Notes: a model not told the origin generated them from the sequence alone. A DNA stretch of 64,000 nucleotides from Channa striata (GCA_033026295.1 CM065184.1:2007001-2071000), one strand, 5' to 3'; shown: positions 1-11,540, numbered from the stretch's first letter. Numbers and translations are program-made.

Positions 1-593
1 TATAAAGTTGGTCCCACTTACCCCCGGCCTCTGTTCTCCATGCTGACCTCCCAACCACTTTCCGCTTTTCAGTGTCCCCCAAAGCCCCAGCACACGCTAC
101 ATCTTTCTCCCTTTCCCATCCTCGCATTCTAACACAATACGATCATGTCTGGCCGATGAATCGATGGCTCTGTCCGGCCCATGAATGGACGAGGACAACA
201 GAAAGCGAACAGTGCCGGGAGGAGAAAAAGAGCGGTTTATGTGCAACGAGTTGCAGCGATGAAATAAATGGATGTAATGGGCTTGTGCAGATGGAAGACA
301 GAAGAGGTCAGGGAGAGTTAGGCAGAAAGATGAAGACAATAACTCTGCTGCACCACCCCAGGGGCTTCTGGGGGGAGGTCAGAGGTTGTCGTGCATGGGT
401 GAGATTCATATCCGAAGCCCTGTTGGCCCTTAAATTCTGAGCCCTGCTACTAATGTTTATTGCTCCAGACGTCCTCTCTCATAACCCCCTGCATTCCCCC
501 TCCGTCTCTCTTTCATTTCCTTTCTATATTTAATGGTCTTTCAGTCATGTATATCTTAACTACATGGACATACATGTGTATATTTGTGTTTAT
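1..593. other. Unique non-coding sequence, weak enhancer-like core
   Basis: No exon or repeat is recognisable. The stretch at about 200-300 is balanced in composition and free of simple repeats, which is compatible with a conserved non-coding element. Open frames here (up to 122 codons) have no recognisable protein features. Conservation is not testable from the window. Confidence 0.3.
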
Positions 594-632
594 ATCTTTA
601 TTTAACCAGGTAATTTCCAATTGACATTACAC
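594..632 (+). repeat. Fragment of fish 'TTTAACCAGGTAA' interspersed repeat
   Basis: The stretch 'ctttatttaaccaggtaa' followed by 'ttgacatta' matches the start of a common fish repeat that I recall as 'ttaaccaggtaagtcccattgaga'. A longer related copy lies at 50850-50932. Only about 40 bases are recognisable, so this may be a truncated or strongly diverged copy. The family name is not known to me. Confidence 0.35.
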
Positions 633-3394
633 ATTACCCTGCAAAAAAGACTAGTGTGGATGTGTATTTGTGCTTTCTGCACGTGTGTATATGTGAATGC
701 GTGTGCTCTGTTATACCTCTCCAGATCCAGCAGGTTTATATTGCCAGTGCAACCAGAGCCCGTCAGACAGAGGGCCCATGTCTACGCCATGCCAGTCAGG
801 CGGAACAGGGAAGTAAACTGTAGGCACTGGTGGAATGGGGACTCGGCTGTGGGAATAGCCTATATAACTAACACACAGGGGGGCTTTTGAATTACAGCCT
901 CGGTCTTTGGCAGAAGTCTGTGTTGGGTTAAGTGCTGGTTTGCAGTCTGGTCAGGAAAGAAACATTAAATGTGAGGATGGCAACCTGAAAGTCCTAAATT
1001 TCCCCTTTAATACAACCATAAGGTACTTACAGTAAATCCTTAGCTGCAAGATGATGAAATGAATCGTCGCAGGGGTACGACTGGATCCATGCTGTAAATG
1101 TTATGAGCGTATAAAGGAAATACAATAAATAATAAATAAAGAGGTGGTTGTGTTATGTTAAACATGGTGCTGAGTGAATTATAGAATGAAAATGTAACAA
1201 AAATGGTTTGTAGATTGTAAAAATAATTTTTGTACTGCATGTGTGACATTAAACATGAATGACTACAGCTAGATACACTTGTGAGTAGTTTTGCCTTTCA
1301 CAACATGACAAATGCAGCTACTAGTTACGTTGGATAGACTGATTGATAGATAAGTAGCACATATATGGTCATACTAAACAAAACAGACTAACCCCTAAAT
1401 ATTTTCCGGCATAGTGAACATTCCCAATGCAACAAAGTACAGTATGTCTTTTAGCACTTTGCCATTGCAAAGTATCAACTCAACTTTACACACTTTCCCA
1501 CGTGCTTTATTTCCGCTGCAAATATAGTTCAGTGACATCATCGTTAACACAAACACTGGACGATAGCAAACAAAAGCGGTTCTTGAACTTGGTTACAGGC
1601 GAAAAGACCTCAGAGGAGGCTGAAGACAGCAAGAAAGACAATGAATCAGGAGTTTTCAAAATACGTTTGTGATGTTTGGTTTGGACAAAGACCACAGTGA
1701 CATTTCTCCCTGACCAATTATTAAACTGTTGTTTTTACTTTTTACTTTTCAGTATTACCGCAGCTCACTAGGAGCCCTGAAGGGGATGATACCAAAATAA
1801 TTTCCATTTGCCACGCACTGTCTGAAACTTTTTTCCTGATCTGGGAGCAGCGTGATTAATATTACAAATTATGGTTACAGTATGTTTACGCACACACAGC
1901 ATTTAGTTAAGGTGGTCTGTACCTGCATCTGTACCAGGTTCCACTGCATCAAAATATAGCTCAGTATGAGGAGGTCACACTGGAGATAAAACCCACAGTA
2001 AAGTCTGGAGCTCCATGACCCAGACATGTACCTCGGGATACTGGTGAGGTGTATCGGTGCTTGTGGGTGTTTGGCTGGGACTGAGCCAGACTGACAGCTG
2101 CTGTCTGTCTGCTCACTCCCTGTCATCAGCTCCAGTCATGCACCAACACTGTGCATGTACCCAACACCAGCCACCTGGCCGTGTGCAGGTCATATGTACA
2201 GCTTGGATCAGAGAAAGCTCAATATGTGCACATGGGTTTGTGTTTAAAGAGAATTTTATTGAAATATAATTACTGTTTTATGGCAAAGCAACTTTCTACG
2301 CTACAACCTGAAATGTATTTTATAAATATTTAATTGCTGATCTAAAAGACATGATATCTATGATATATTTAGTTAACAATCCTACAATAAAACATACTGT
2401 TTGAACCCTTAGTCGTATGTCTAGATTGTTTAAACCTGACAAAAGGAATACAGAAGATATTTTATTTTGCTCTGATGTAACTTTATGCAAAGCTTGTTTT
2501 TTTAATCTGAATTTTGCCAGTTTTTAAAAATTTAACTAATAAATTCCTTACACTATACTATATATGGCTTATGGTACTTCAGTCAATAGTTGACCTATTT
2601 ATGCAATTAAATGCATGGGATTGTTCATGTGATGCTTTAGAGTAAATTTCCCACGAGCTTCTGGATCCCCGTATCCCTGGCTGAGCCTGCAGGATGCAAC
2701 TTTTAATTAACATGCACAGAAAAAACTTCAAGACTCTGTAAATACTCAAACAAAATGGAGCTGTGCTGAAAAGTTAAAAGGAGTTCAATGGAATGTAAAT
2801 GTAAAACGTTTAAAAAGACACATAGTATTGTTGGACATATTGGTTGCTTCATGCAGCTCTGCAGACCTCAGTGTTGTTCAGTTGGTAAAGCAATGTCCAT
2901 AAAGCAAGTGAGGTTGCTCCTGGCGGCTGAGGGGAGCAACTTGCATGGCAGCTGCTATAATCTGTGCACGTAAAATGTGAAGCAACATTGCAAAGTGCTG
3001 TATTTTGCAGTGTGTTGTAAGAAAAAATAATTAAATCATAAGTGGACCAAACATGACTGGAGGGTACAGGAAACAATGGAATGGAATGCAGAGTGTGGAC
3101 TATGATTGGATGGTACTGCAGGCAAGTACTGATTCCCTTGATTGAAAAAGTTGGTATGTGAATTTGATAAACTTCAACTTCACTCCCTGGGTTTTTGAGC
3201 AGGAAAACACCGTACAAAAAGCATACAAGTAAGCCAAACACAAAATGCCCATGCAGTGCAGACCACTTCAACCCTACTGCAAACTACAACCAGCATAACA
3301 ACCAGTGTAAAAAATGTGAACTATGTTTGCAGATCCGAATGAAGCAGTTCATTTCTCTGATGTCATTTGCATAACATATTCATTGGCAGGGTGG
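633..3394. other. Unique AT-rich non-coding sequence
   Basis: No supported gene or repeat. Two sub-blocks are less AT-rich and look less random (about 700-900 and 1895-2180). A frame over 1530-1672 reads as a hydrophilic, acid- and lysine-rich peptide, but it has no family match and no convincing splice context. 2250-2840 is very AT-rich with short A/T runs and no other structure. Confidence 0.3.
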
Positions 3395-3640
3395 GATGGA
3401 GAGGTAGGGAGAGTCCATGGGTTTCATGATTGACATGGACCATTCAGCTCTCAGGCCTTCTGAACTGCAACTCTCCTACGCTCTGTATGGTCCGTGGATG
3501 CCTCAAAGACACATCAAATAAACCATAAGAGAGAAGTATGGACACAGATATATTAGGAGGCACATTGAGTGAACAAAGCTTTTGCCGCTTCCTATGATGC
3601 TCACATTTGCATTTTTAACTTCAAGAATAAAACACTGAGT
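3395..3640. promoter_or_regulatory. Candidate conserved enhancer with SOX and octamer motifs
   Basis: This repeat-free block sits between AT-rich flanks. It contains 'tgattgac' (PBX/MEIS-like) near 3429, 'gaacaaag' (SOX/TCF-like) at 3571-3578 and a perfect POU octamer 'atttgcat' at 3605-3612. A SOX site close to an octamer is a known arrangement in SOX-POU enhancers, although here they are about 26 bp apart. That the block is conserved or active is inference. Chance occurrence of such short motifs is a real alternative. Confidence 0.3.
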
Positions 3641-4300
3641 TCATTTTTCGAAAAAAAAAAGAAATATTGCATGCTATGAACAGTGATCTTTTAGCATTTT
3701 TATACAGAACACCAATTAATAACATACAGTATAGCGGCCTTTTTGAAAACAGGCTTTATAGCTGAGCTGTTTTATTAGATTGTACTAGACTTAACAGCTA
3801 ATATAGAGGCAATTTCCCCGGTTTAATAACCTAAACATCACAGAGATAATAATAGTTTTATATTGTTTATAGTCTGAAATGATTCACAGTACAACAACCC
3901 TGTAATCAAAAAACAAACTATGTGATATGGATCATATCAGATGTGAAGAGCATTGACCACTAAACCACTTCAGTGCAACCTCTCCAACACTATTAAAATG
4001 CATGTAAATAAGCATCGGCCGGAGATGTGGGAGTATCTGTTTCCATGCACTAAGCAGTCAGCCTCCTCTAATCCCCGTGTCACCTCTCCCCTCAGCAACA
4101 ACTCCAGCCCCATCCTCTGGTTAGGGCACAGGGAAGACCCTGGAGTTCAGAGGTCAAGGGTTAGGGAAGCTCTTTGGGACGGACAATAGCCAAAGCACCA
4201 CCTGGAGCAAATCAGCGGCCTGCTCAGCTATGACAGCCACCCTTACCAGGCCAAATAAACACAGTGGAGGCAAAGGATTGTGGGTAAAACTAGAGAGATT
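3641..4300. other. Unique non-coding sequence
   Basis: No gene or known repeat. It starts with an A-rich run near 3650 and becomes more GC-balanced after 4000. Nothing else is visible. Confidence 0.4.
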
Positions 4301-4308
4301 TGTGTGTG

Positions 4309-4346
<38 letters not shown>
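4301..4346. repeat. (TG)n microsatellite
   Basis: About 23 dinucleotide units with a single CG interruption near 4315. It yields spurious valine/cysteine and histidine/threonine open frames on the two strands. Confidence 0.97.
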
Positions 4347-4349
<3 letters not shown>

Positions 4350-6550
4350 ACATGCTTACCAGCTTTGTCTGTGATGGCGTTTGTTGTTGAAGGCCCACAA
4401 CTCACTGTTACCCCAGAGTTACCCTGGCTCACCCCCTCCGCCCTGTGTGGGATTAGTTGCTGGAAGCGGAGAAGGTGAAGGGTCTAAAGAGTATGAATGC
4501 ATCATGGGGGTTTTAAGACTGAGGTGTGTGTGTGTGCTGAAGATGGGGGCTTCAGTGAAGGGAGAGCTTTGTTTTTGGACTCCGGTTTCACAGTGCAGAC
4601 AGTTGTTTATTGGTTCAAACCCATCTCAGGTGATGATGAGAGAGAAGCAGAGCCTCAGCTGGAAATAGTCCCACTCACTGTCCCTCCGTTTGCATGTTTG
4701 AACCAATGAATTGCTGGTTCAGATGACGTCTTCGATCTGTAGACAGTATGTTTTCAGATAATGTGTACTACTTTTGCTAGATGTAGATCTGAGGGTGAAA
4801 AAAGTCACATCGAATGATAGCAGTTATTGTTTCCATTCCTAATGTGTGGTTTGGACTACAGTGTATGCTTTTTAAAAATGTTTTAAGTTTACCTGGTTCC
4901 CTAATTTTTCATCAGTCCTACTAGAACGTGTTCACCATTCATCAATGCAGGAGTGTCTAGGTGTGTCTCACTACAAATCAACATCATGTAATAAAGCTAA
5001 ACTGTATATTAGTTATAACTACATGCAATAGAGAAAGCTGCACAGCTTTAAAGAGTTAATGTTGTGCAAGTATTGTTGGTATAAATTCACCTTTAAACTG
5101 GATTTTAATTGCTAAATCATACAAATGATTGCAGCCATTATCTTTATTTGATTAATTTTTTCCCTTCAACAAGATTCAGAAACACTGCACTCAACTTCGA
5201 TCCAGTGAGACAACAGCGTTACTGAACAGAGAAGAACGGAGTAAAGAAATGTTTTTTCATGCTTTGTTCGCTGATGGGGGACATGGGCCCCATCTTGTGA
5301 GGTCTCTGCTAAGTTTTATTCAATGGTTACAGTGGGAGACTTGCATACATTTTGTTTTGTTTGGCTGAAACATTATTTAAGTTATTCAAATTTTATGGGG
5401 ATGGAACAAAACAAACACTGACCTACTGTGGTGACGCTTTTCAAAATCATGTCAGAAAGTCAAAACACAGGCTCCAGCACAAAGGCAGGGGGATCCTCCC
5501 AACATGGTGCACACAAAGAAAAATTCAGCATGGTGTGACGTTGACTTCACATGATCTATCAAGTACATTCTGATACTCATTAATCTACCCCATTATTACA
5601 AACAGAACAGAACTTTAGAAATGTCTGTAAATTAAACCAAAAAGAATAAACTGAAATATCACATTGACATTGACGTATTTTGACACTTTACTCTGTACTT
5701 TGTGAAGCACCTTCAGTAGCTTTTACCTTTTGTGAATTATAGTAACAAAACATAATTTTAAATACATACTTTTAAAAGACTTCTGTTCATGAAATCTGAA
5801 CATTTCATAGATTAATGACAGTGACCAAGCTGATTAAAAAGAATTTAAAGCTGTTTTAACAGTGAGTTGTCATCATTTGTACGGATGTTTTCACCAGTTG
5901 TAACTATTTACTGACCTTACCACTTCCTTTGTCCAAGTAAAAGCCAAAGAAAAGTTGATTTACTCTTTTAATTTGAGGCTTCTAAGCAATTAAACTAACT
6001 AGAAAGATGGAGTGTGTGTAGGGTTTTCATATCCACTGTGTGTTGGGATGTTTTAAGGGGGTTTGCTTCAATGGTGGACGCTGAGACGTCTTAGAGGGAG
6101 AGGGGGAGGGACAGTGTTAACCGCAGCTGTCTCTCTGGCTCCAGATGAGCTCTGCTGTAGTTGGTCAGCATTGGCCACCGCTGGGCTTCAACCATGTTTG
6201 GGCTGTGTATGTGTGTTTTCTGTATGACTGCATGTCATCACTTTACTGCGGATCTGAGTCTATAAGACCAGAGGGGGAATCATCGGTGGGGGTGACATAG
6301 AATATAAAGCTGAGTAGGAGGAAAGAGAGATTTGATATGTGCTTATTGGCTTTTGCATGTTCTGTTTAAATATATACTGCTGAATGTCTGTTATATCATT
6401 ATTATTAAGCGGCTGCTGGTGGAAAAAGTCAGGGGGTGGTAAAGATTGTAGGGTTTGATGCTCTTTGGGTAAAATAATAATCATGTGGATGAAAAACAGG
6501 GATCTGGGGCATTCCAGGAATGTGTAACACATTCTTACAGTCATCTATTG
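4347..6550. other. Unique non-coding sequence
   Basis: No supported gene. 4800-6000 is plain AT-rich DNA. The part at about 6030-6230 is GC-balanced and repeat-free ('gacagtgttaaccgcagctg' near 6111) and could be a conserved non-coding element, with low confidence. Confidence 0.3.
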
Positions 6551-6756
6551 ACCACAGGGTCAGTGGTTCGATCCCTGGTCCCTGCTTGCTGCATGTCGAA
6601 GTGTCCCTGGGAAAGACACTGAATCCCTAGTTGCTCCCGGTGTGCCAGATGAGCACCCTGCATGGCAGCCATCACCACTGTGCATGTGTGTACCTAATTA
6701 CCCTGTAAGTTGTGTTTGGATAAAAGCATCTGCCAAATGACTAAATGTAAATGTAA
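6551..6756 (+). repeat. tRNA-derived SINE, 5'-truncated
   Basis: The copy starts near the internal pol III B box ('ggttcgatccc' near 6566) and lacks the upstream tRNA-like A-box half. The body has the fish SINE phrase 'gtccctgggaaagacactga'. The 3' end is 'ggataaaagcatctgccaaa' followed by repeated 'ctaaatgtaaatgtaa', a tail shared with L2-type LINEs in fish, which would supply the mobilising reverse transcriptase. Loss of the A box suggests a dead copy. The exact family is not assigned. Confidence 0.75.
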
Positions 6757-7624
6757 GGAAACAAATGGGACAAAAGAGGGGTAAAACATAACTAAAGGTC
6801 AGCTGCTATAACTGAACTGCACTTACACTGTCAAAAAAACACCTACACACATGCAATTTTATTATTTTTGTTGGTTTTATTCAGTAAAATGGCTTTAAAT
6901 AAATCGTAAGACTTCATTTTTCAAAACATATTTGACCACAGAATAATGTTCAGTTCTCATGTTAAACTTTACTTTCTAACAAATCTGTCGCATTCTACTG
7001 ATCAGTTCTTCCTCAAATTTAAGTGCAGATACTCTCAAATTGATATATTATGTCCTTTATAAAAATCTTAATTAACAAAAGTTAATGCCCAGTAAACCAA
7101 TAATACTTTTTTTTCTATAGTTAGAGTGACCTGTCATTTGCAGTGTAATCTGACCTAAAACAGCTTTCCTTTCATCAGTCCTGTCTTCAGAAAGGACAGT
7201 TATTCTCTACAGCCAAGATATAGCCAACAAATAAAAGATTTCTTTAAAATGTGCACACTAAGGTCTCAAGGGACAGGCAGCAACTGGATCCAATCAGAAC
7301 AGAAGATGCAGTGGCCCAGGAAGACAAATACTCGATTGTCCTCCTGCTCCTGAATCGGCTGCATCGTTACTTAAAACAAGAGAGAAACTAGTGCACAAAG
7401 ACACTGTGCATGGAGGCTCAGGTCAGCTCATGGGCAGAGAGGCCAAGAAGTTTGGAAAAATGTGAGTGTGTATTCTACATGATGTGTAAATGATCCTCAA
7501 TCAGCATGGATACTACTCTATTCTGACTTGAGATACCGAACACCCCACCTTTCTGCCTAAGAATTGAGTATCACAGCTCCTGCTAGCGGAGATCCAAAAG
7601 ATAACTAAACCTTCCGGGTATGTG
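6757..7624. other. AT-rich non-coding sequence, possibly more retroelement at its right end
   Basis: 6760-7260 is AT-rich with no recognisable content. From about 7260 onward the sequence is more GC-balanced, and a short open stretch near 7310-7390 precedes the BEL/Pao remnant. It may be degraded sequence of the same element, but I cannot align it. Confidence 0.25.
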
Positions 7625-7755
7625 GCAGATCTCTACAGGACACGGTGGATAAAGGAGTATCTGCCTGAGCTCCAAAGATGACAAAATGGACACACGCAAA
7701 GAGAGAATTAGTCCCTGGGGACGTTGTATTCATCGTCGAAGAGTCTGATTCTGAT
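7625..7755 (+). pseudogene. BEL/Pao LTR-retrotransposon integrase C-terminal remnant
   Basis: The plus-strand frame starting at 7625 reads ADLYRTRWIKEYLPELQR and then meets a stop at 7679. A frame offset by one base continues from 7684 with a KWTH start and a GDVVFIV stretch. An RW..EYLP.LQ segment followed by KW and a GD-V-hydrophobic strand is the pattern I know from the end of BEL/Pao integrases, where the basic/hydrophobic tail binds DNA. One frameshift and an in-frame stop make it non-functional. No protease, reverse transcriptase, LTR or catalytic integrase core is visible nearby, so this is an isolated scrap. Confidence 0.65.
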
Positions 7756-8910
7756 CTTTCGATTCTAATGTTTTGATAAGTAAAAGATACAGAGATAGAA
7801 AAAAAATGTTATTTGCCCTTAAACGCGTTTATTTATTTGAGCATCGTGCACGTCTATAAGTATATATTTGTGTAAAATGGCCTGCATTTGTTTTCCTATC
7901 TGTCTCCATGTCTGTGTGTATCTGTGGCTTTGTAAGTTCATACCGCAGTTGTACATATTTGTCTCATGCGGCAGAGCATTCAGAGTTTTGAGCACATGCT
8001 GGGATAAAGTGGGTGGTTGGCGGTGGATGGATGTTAGTGGTGGGGAATCCGCTAGGGTTGTTTGGTGGATGATGGTCAGAGGTAATGGGTAGGACCCCCT
8101 CGTCCCTCTCCCACCCCTCCTTTCCCAGCACTCAGCCACTCTGTCATTAGGGTGAGAGTCAGGTCCTGTTTAGCACCAATTGGCCATGCTAATAACAGTT
8201 TTAATAACCCGGGCTCATGTAATATTTCACTGCAGTTTGGACCACGATGTCACGCTAAGAGCACAGCGATGGAAAAACAGCTTTACCACCACAGTGATGG
8301 AATGCCTTGGGTGAACTGTGTCTGGAGATGTTTGTGAGCGTTGGTAGTGTGTCCTTCTACACGCTTATGAATCCCACTCTGTGTTTTATATTACATTGTT
8401 TGTCTTTGTGTCTTCTTTTTATATGTGCATATACATGTTTGCAGCTTTACTCAGTTGCATGTCTGTGCCAACTCAATTCTGTCCTCAGTGTAGCTTTGTG
8501 TGGCTGCTTGTGTGCACACCTGTTTCTGTGTTTGTGCAATAGATTAACTCACGGCCTGCATGTTATATAAGGCTTTTCCTGTTTTGACAGTAAAGTGCGT
8601 AGCGTTCAGGGCAGCTGCTGGGTCGCTGTAAACACAAACATGTATATTACTGTAACTACATGCTCAGACACATTCATCAGGTTGCACCAGAGAAAGGTCA
8701 GACTAACTGCAGCCCTGTCTCACTGGTTTTAAAAGCGTCATTAACATATTGCACGTTTAGGCAAAGAAGCCATTGAGCCCTGCCTAGATGTTTTTTTAGG
8801 GGAATGTGTAAAGGGGTTTATAGGTTTCATTGCTTGATGTGTCAATATGAGCTGCCCCTGTTTGAAATGTTTTGGCAGGGGGGAAAATATTCGCTTGATT
8901 TTTTCCTATA
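7756..8910. other. Unique non-coding sequence with candidate conserved block at 8145-8290
   Basis: No supported gene. The block at 8145-8290 contains 'caccaattggccatgctaat', a CCAAT-box palindrome and TAAT cores without repeats. That is compatible with a homeobox-type enhancer, but unproven. 8340-8560 is T/G-rich with scattered 'tgtg' runs. 8560-8910 shows nothing notable. Confidence 0.3.
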
Positions 8911-8989
8911 ATACACATAAATCTAGTTCAGCCATAACATTATGGCCACTCCCCTAAAAATGAATAGATCCCTTTTGGCTGCAGAAACC

Positions 8990-9420
8990 CCTCTGACTCC
9001 ATAGATAATGGACCCAGAAGACATCTCAAGGTGTTCTCTGGTATTTTTTTGTCCTCTAAGTTGGGGCCTCCATTGATCTGACTCCTGCAGTGCCTCCTAG
9101 ATGACCCTCACTTCCCCCTACAGATGCACGGTGATTCTTCCCTTACTCCAGGGTCATGTTCTGATGCTTATGTGCCCGTTGCGATGACTGTGGCATCCAC
9201 CAAACCACAGTCCTACTGTATTGACTACATGGGGCAGCCTTCACTCCAAACATGCATTAAGTCTCGGCTGCCCATGAACCTTTCACCAGTTCACCACAAC
9301 TTTTGCTAAATCCTGAATACTGCAGTCTAGGATTATTCTACAGGAGCTGCAGTTTTGGAGTTGCTCTGACTCAGTCGTCCAGCCAGTTTGGCCCTTTTGT
9401 AGCTCAAATCCTCATACCCA
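8990..9420 (-). pseudogene. Tc1-type transposase remnant
   Basis: Minus-strand remains of a DD34E-type cut-and-paste transposase gene. The segment near 9350-9420 corresponds to the N-terminal DNA-binding half, and 9060-9090 and 9150-9190 to the C-terminal half. I recognise these by nucleotide similarity to the remembered element. No continuous frame survives and the catalytic acidic residues cannot be placed, so it cannot make an active enzyme. Confidence 0.65.
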
Positions 9421-9451
9421 TTTTTCACTTTCAGGAACAGAGTGTTCACTT

Positions 9452-9736
9452 CAATTTCAATTTTAATTTCAACTTTATTTATATAGCGCCAATTTACAAC
9501 AAGGTCATCTCAAGGCACTTTACATAATAAAATCAAGACTATACAAACTTTTTAAAAAAACCCAACAAATCCCCCTTGAGCAGCTATAGGCACGATTTGA
9601 GAGGAAAAACTCCCTTTAACGGAAGAAACCTCCAGCAGAACCAGGATCAGGGTAGGCGGCCATCTACCTTGACCGATTGGGCTGAGTGGAAAGTGGAGAG
9701 AGAAAAGAAAAGAGCAATGAAAGCAACAAAAAACTT
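9452..9736 (-). mobile_element. LINE-like 3'-end element nested in the Tc1 copy
   Basis: Read on the minus strand, this repeat ends in 'gcgctatataaataaa' followed by degenerate pentamers, the usual 3' tail of a fish LINE-type family. Upstream are family phrases such as 'ggtttcttcc' and 'ggttctgctgg' (minus strand). On the plus strand it runs from 'tcaatttcaa' to 'aacaaaaaac'. The Tc1 sequence resumes exactly where expected ('cagcctaatag' after 'gtgttcactt'). A short 'actt' lies at both junctions (9448-9451 and 9733-9736), a possible target-site duplication. Relatives are at 32086-32311 and 49612-49985. Confidence 0.85.
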
Positions 9737-9841
9737 GCAGCCTAATAGATTCCACCCACTTCCAGTTGCCATTGTAACTTGATAAACAATGTTATTCACT
9801 TTACCTGTCTGTGATATAATGTTATGGCTGGTCAGTGTATA

Positions 9842-10199
9842 GTGTTTGCATGGGAAAAATGCACAGTCAGTCATCAATGACTGTTGGGGACTGTTTCCTA
9901 GAATTGGATCCAAACATGGCGACCACTCATTCCTATCAAATTTGCTCAGTCAGGCATGTGCACTATACCCATTCTTATGGCTTTCAGCCATAAAAAAAGA
10001 AAACTATTGTGCTTCCTTGATGATTTTAAATGTTTTGGGGCCCACAGAGCATGCACACAAGCAACAAGTGTGTATAGAAGGAATGATTACATCGTTGTAT
10101 AGGAAGTTAACTTTAAAGAACTTTTTCATAAAATACATTCAGTAGTTTTACATCAGCTTCTCTTGGTCTGAAAGGAAATACTAACATAGAAACCCAACA
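9842..10199. other. Unique non-coding sequence
   Basis: No gene or known repeat. A small palindromic phrase 'atggctttcagccat' lies near 9977. Nothing else is visible. Confidence 0.35.
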
Positions 10200-10560
10200 A
10201 CAGACTCAAAAACACACATTCACCCATGTTTCTGCCAAAGAAGCAAAGAGCGAGACTGTCTCTGTGAGCAGAGTGAAACCTAATTCTCTGGCAGCCCTCA
10301 CCCTCAGCCAACACTGTGAAAGATAAAGACTCAGGGGGAAACTGGGCCTGGGAATACAGCTAGTGTTGGCTTTTATTAGACAGCCCACATCACAGAGGGG
10401 ACCTTGAGCAGGTCTTAGCCCCTCAGGGGAGGTCTGGAGACGAAGGCCTGCAGAGGGAGTCAGTGGGACGGCGGCTGGAGAGCATCAGGGATGAACCAGA
10501 GAGCTCTTTCATTTGCTGCCAGCCTGCAGATTTCTTCCAACTGGACCCACAGACAAACAC
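10200..10560. promoter_or_regulatory. Candidate conserved non-coding element
   Basis: This is GC-richer than its flanks and free of microsatellites and known repeats. It contains a GATA site ('agataaag' near 10321) and a TAAT-like 'ttttattagacagcc' near 10370. Open frames on the minus strand (60 codons each) are not protein-like. Conservation and enhancer activity are inference only. Confidence 0.25.
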
Positions 10561-11297
10561 AGTTCCACAAGTGAAAAAGAGAGAGAGGCAAACAGCTTAG
10601 CAAAAAGAAATCTGACAACACATCATAAAATATCAACAACAACAGAATAATCTGATGTCCTCATGAATTAAATTAACTGTTGTTAATTATGAATTAACTG
10701 TTGTGAACGTTAGACCATCATGTAGTATTTGGATTCTTTGTCTGTATCAGAGCAGGCTGGGATGGCGAATGGATCACAAAACACATGGACGTGACCGGAA
10801 TTCAACTCCAACTGCTGTTGTTGTTGTTGCAACCAGTTAAGTGATGCACGTCATGTGAGACATGATGTGACTTTGAGTACTTTCATTTTTTTTTTACTAA
10901 CACTAACATTTTTATTTAATGCCCGACCCTAACCTAACCCACCCCCAATAGTTTGTGCCTAACTCTAAACAAAATGTGTTTGAACAGTTCAAATCCTGCA
11001 TATTTCAGTGTTTAAAGGAAAAGACGAGGTTGTTGTAAAATGATCACAGTCATGGTTAAAAGAAACTATGCTGAATGTCAGAAGGACACAGGAAATGAAA
11101 AGTTATATCCCAGGTATAAGTTGCCATCCACACTGACCTCCTCTATTCTGGATGTAGCTTTATAAATTCATTTGTCTCTGTTCCTGCAGTCAGCAGGGAT
11201 ACAACAATGGATAATAAGAGGGTTTGGTCACTCGATGGTAAAATCTGTGCCTATTGTAAATCATTAACCATTTTCTGAAATACAAAATAAGTTCCCA
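10561..11297. other. Unique sequence with a short telomere-like stretch
   Basis: Non-coding. 10924-10944 reads 'gaccctaacctaaccc', a degenerate C-strand telomere-like motif of fewer than four units. Similar CCTAA-rich stretches are common inside fish interspersed repeats, so it need not be telomeric. A poly-T run lies near 10890. Confidence 0.35.
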
Positions 11298-11540
11298 TGT
11301 TTCCCCTATGCTTGTATGGGCTTCCTCCAGATACCCCAGTTTCCTGGAGTCCAAAGACATGCATGTTACGTTAACTGATGACTCTAAATTGCCAGTATGC
11401 TTGCCTGCCTCTGTAGGACTCTGTGTGTTGGCCCTGAAACAGGCTGGAGACTTCTTCACGCGTAACTTGCCTCTTCCTTCATGGCAGCTGGGATATGCTC
11501 TAGTCCCTCATACTGTTCCAGGCAGTTCCAGGTGCTTTTA
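11298..11540 (+). repeat. Fish interspersed repeat, 'CCAAAGACATGCATGTTA' family
   Basis: It shares 'gtccaaagacatgcatgtta' (near 11349), 'gttaactgatg', a 'ttggccctga' phrase and a 'gctggga.atgctc' phrase with a very common fish repeat. The same family occurs at 24727-25040. This copy lacks the 5' tRNA-like part and the 3' 'ggataatggatgg' tail, so it is truncated at both ends. I recognise the consensus but am not certain of its class (SINE or LINE-derived). Confidence 0.75.

Larger units (their letters stand above)
8911..9841 (-). mobile_element. Degenerate Tc1/mariner DNA transposon, split by a later insertion
   Basis: The left end carries 'cagccataacattatgg' and the right end carries 'ataatgttatggctgg' followed by 'tcagtgtata'. 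These are inverted copies of the terminal repeat of a common fish Tc1-like element, with the TA target at 9840-9841. Between them the DNA matches pieces of that element's transposase gene read on the minus strand, for example 'gttctgatgcttatgtgccc' near 9158 and 'gctctgactcagtcgtccag' near 9363. Large internal deletions leave about 645 bases of element against a remembered full length of about 1.2-1.3 kb. The body is interrupted at 9452-9736 by another repeat. Confidence 0.85.

Noticed and set aside
2861..2950. Possible SINE head ('gttcagttggtaaagca')
   Set aside because: Only an A-box-like phrase. No B box or family body follows.
6551..6620. tRNA gene suggested by a perfect B box
   Set aside because: No A box or cloverleaf; the sequence continues into a SINE body and tail.
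10924..10944. Interstitial telomere repeat
   Set aside because: Fewer than four degenerate CCTAA units, which is too short and irregular.
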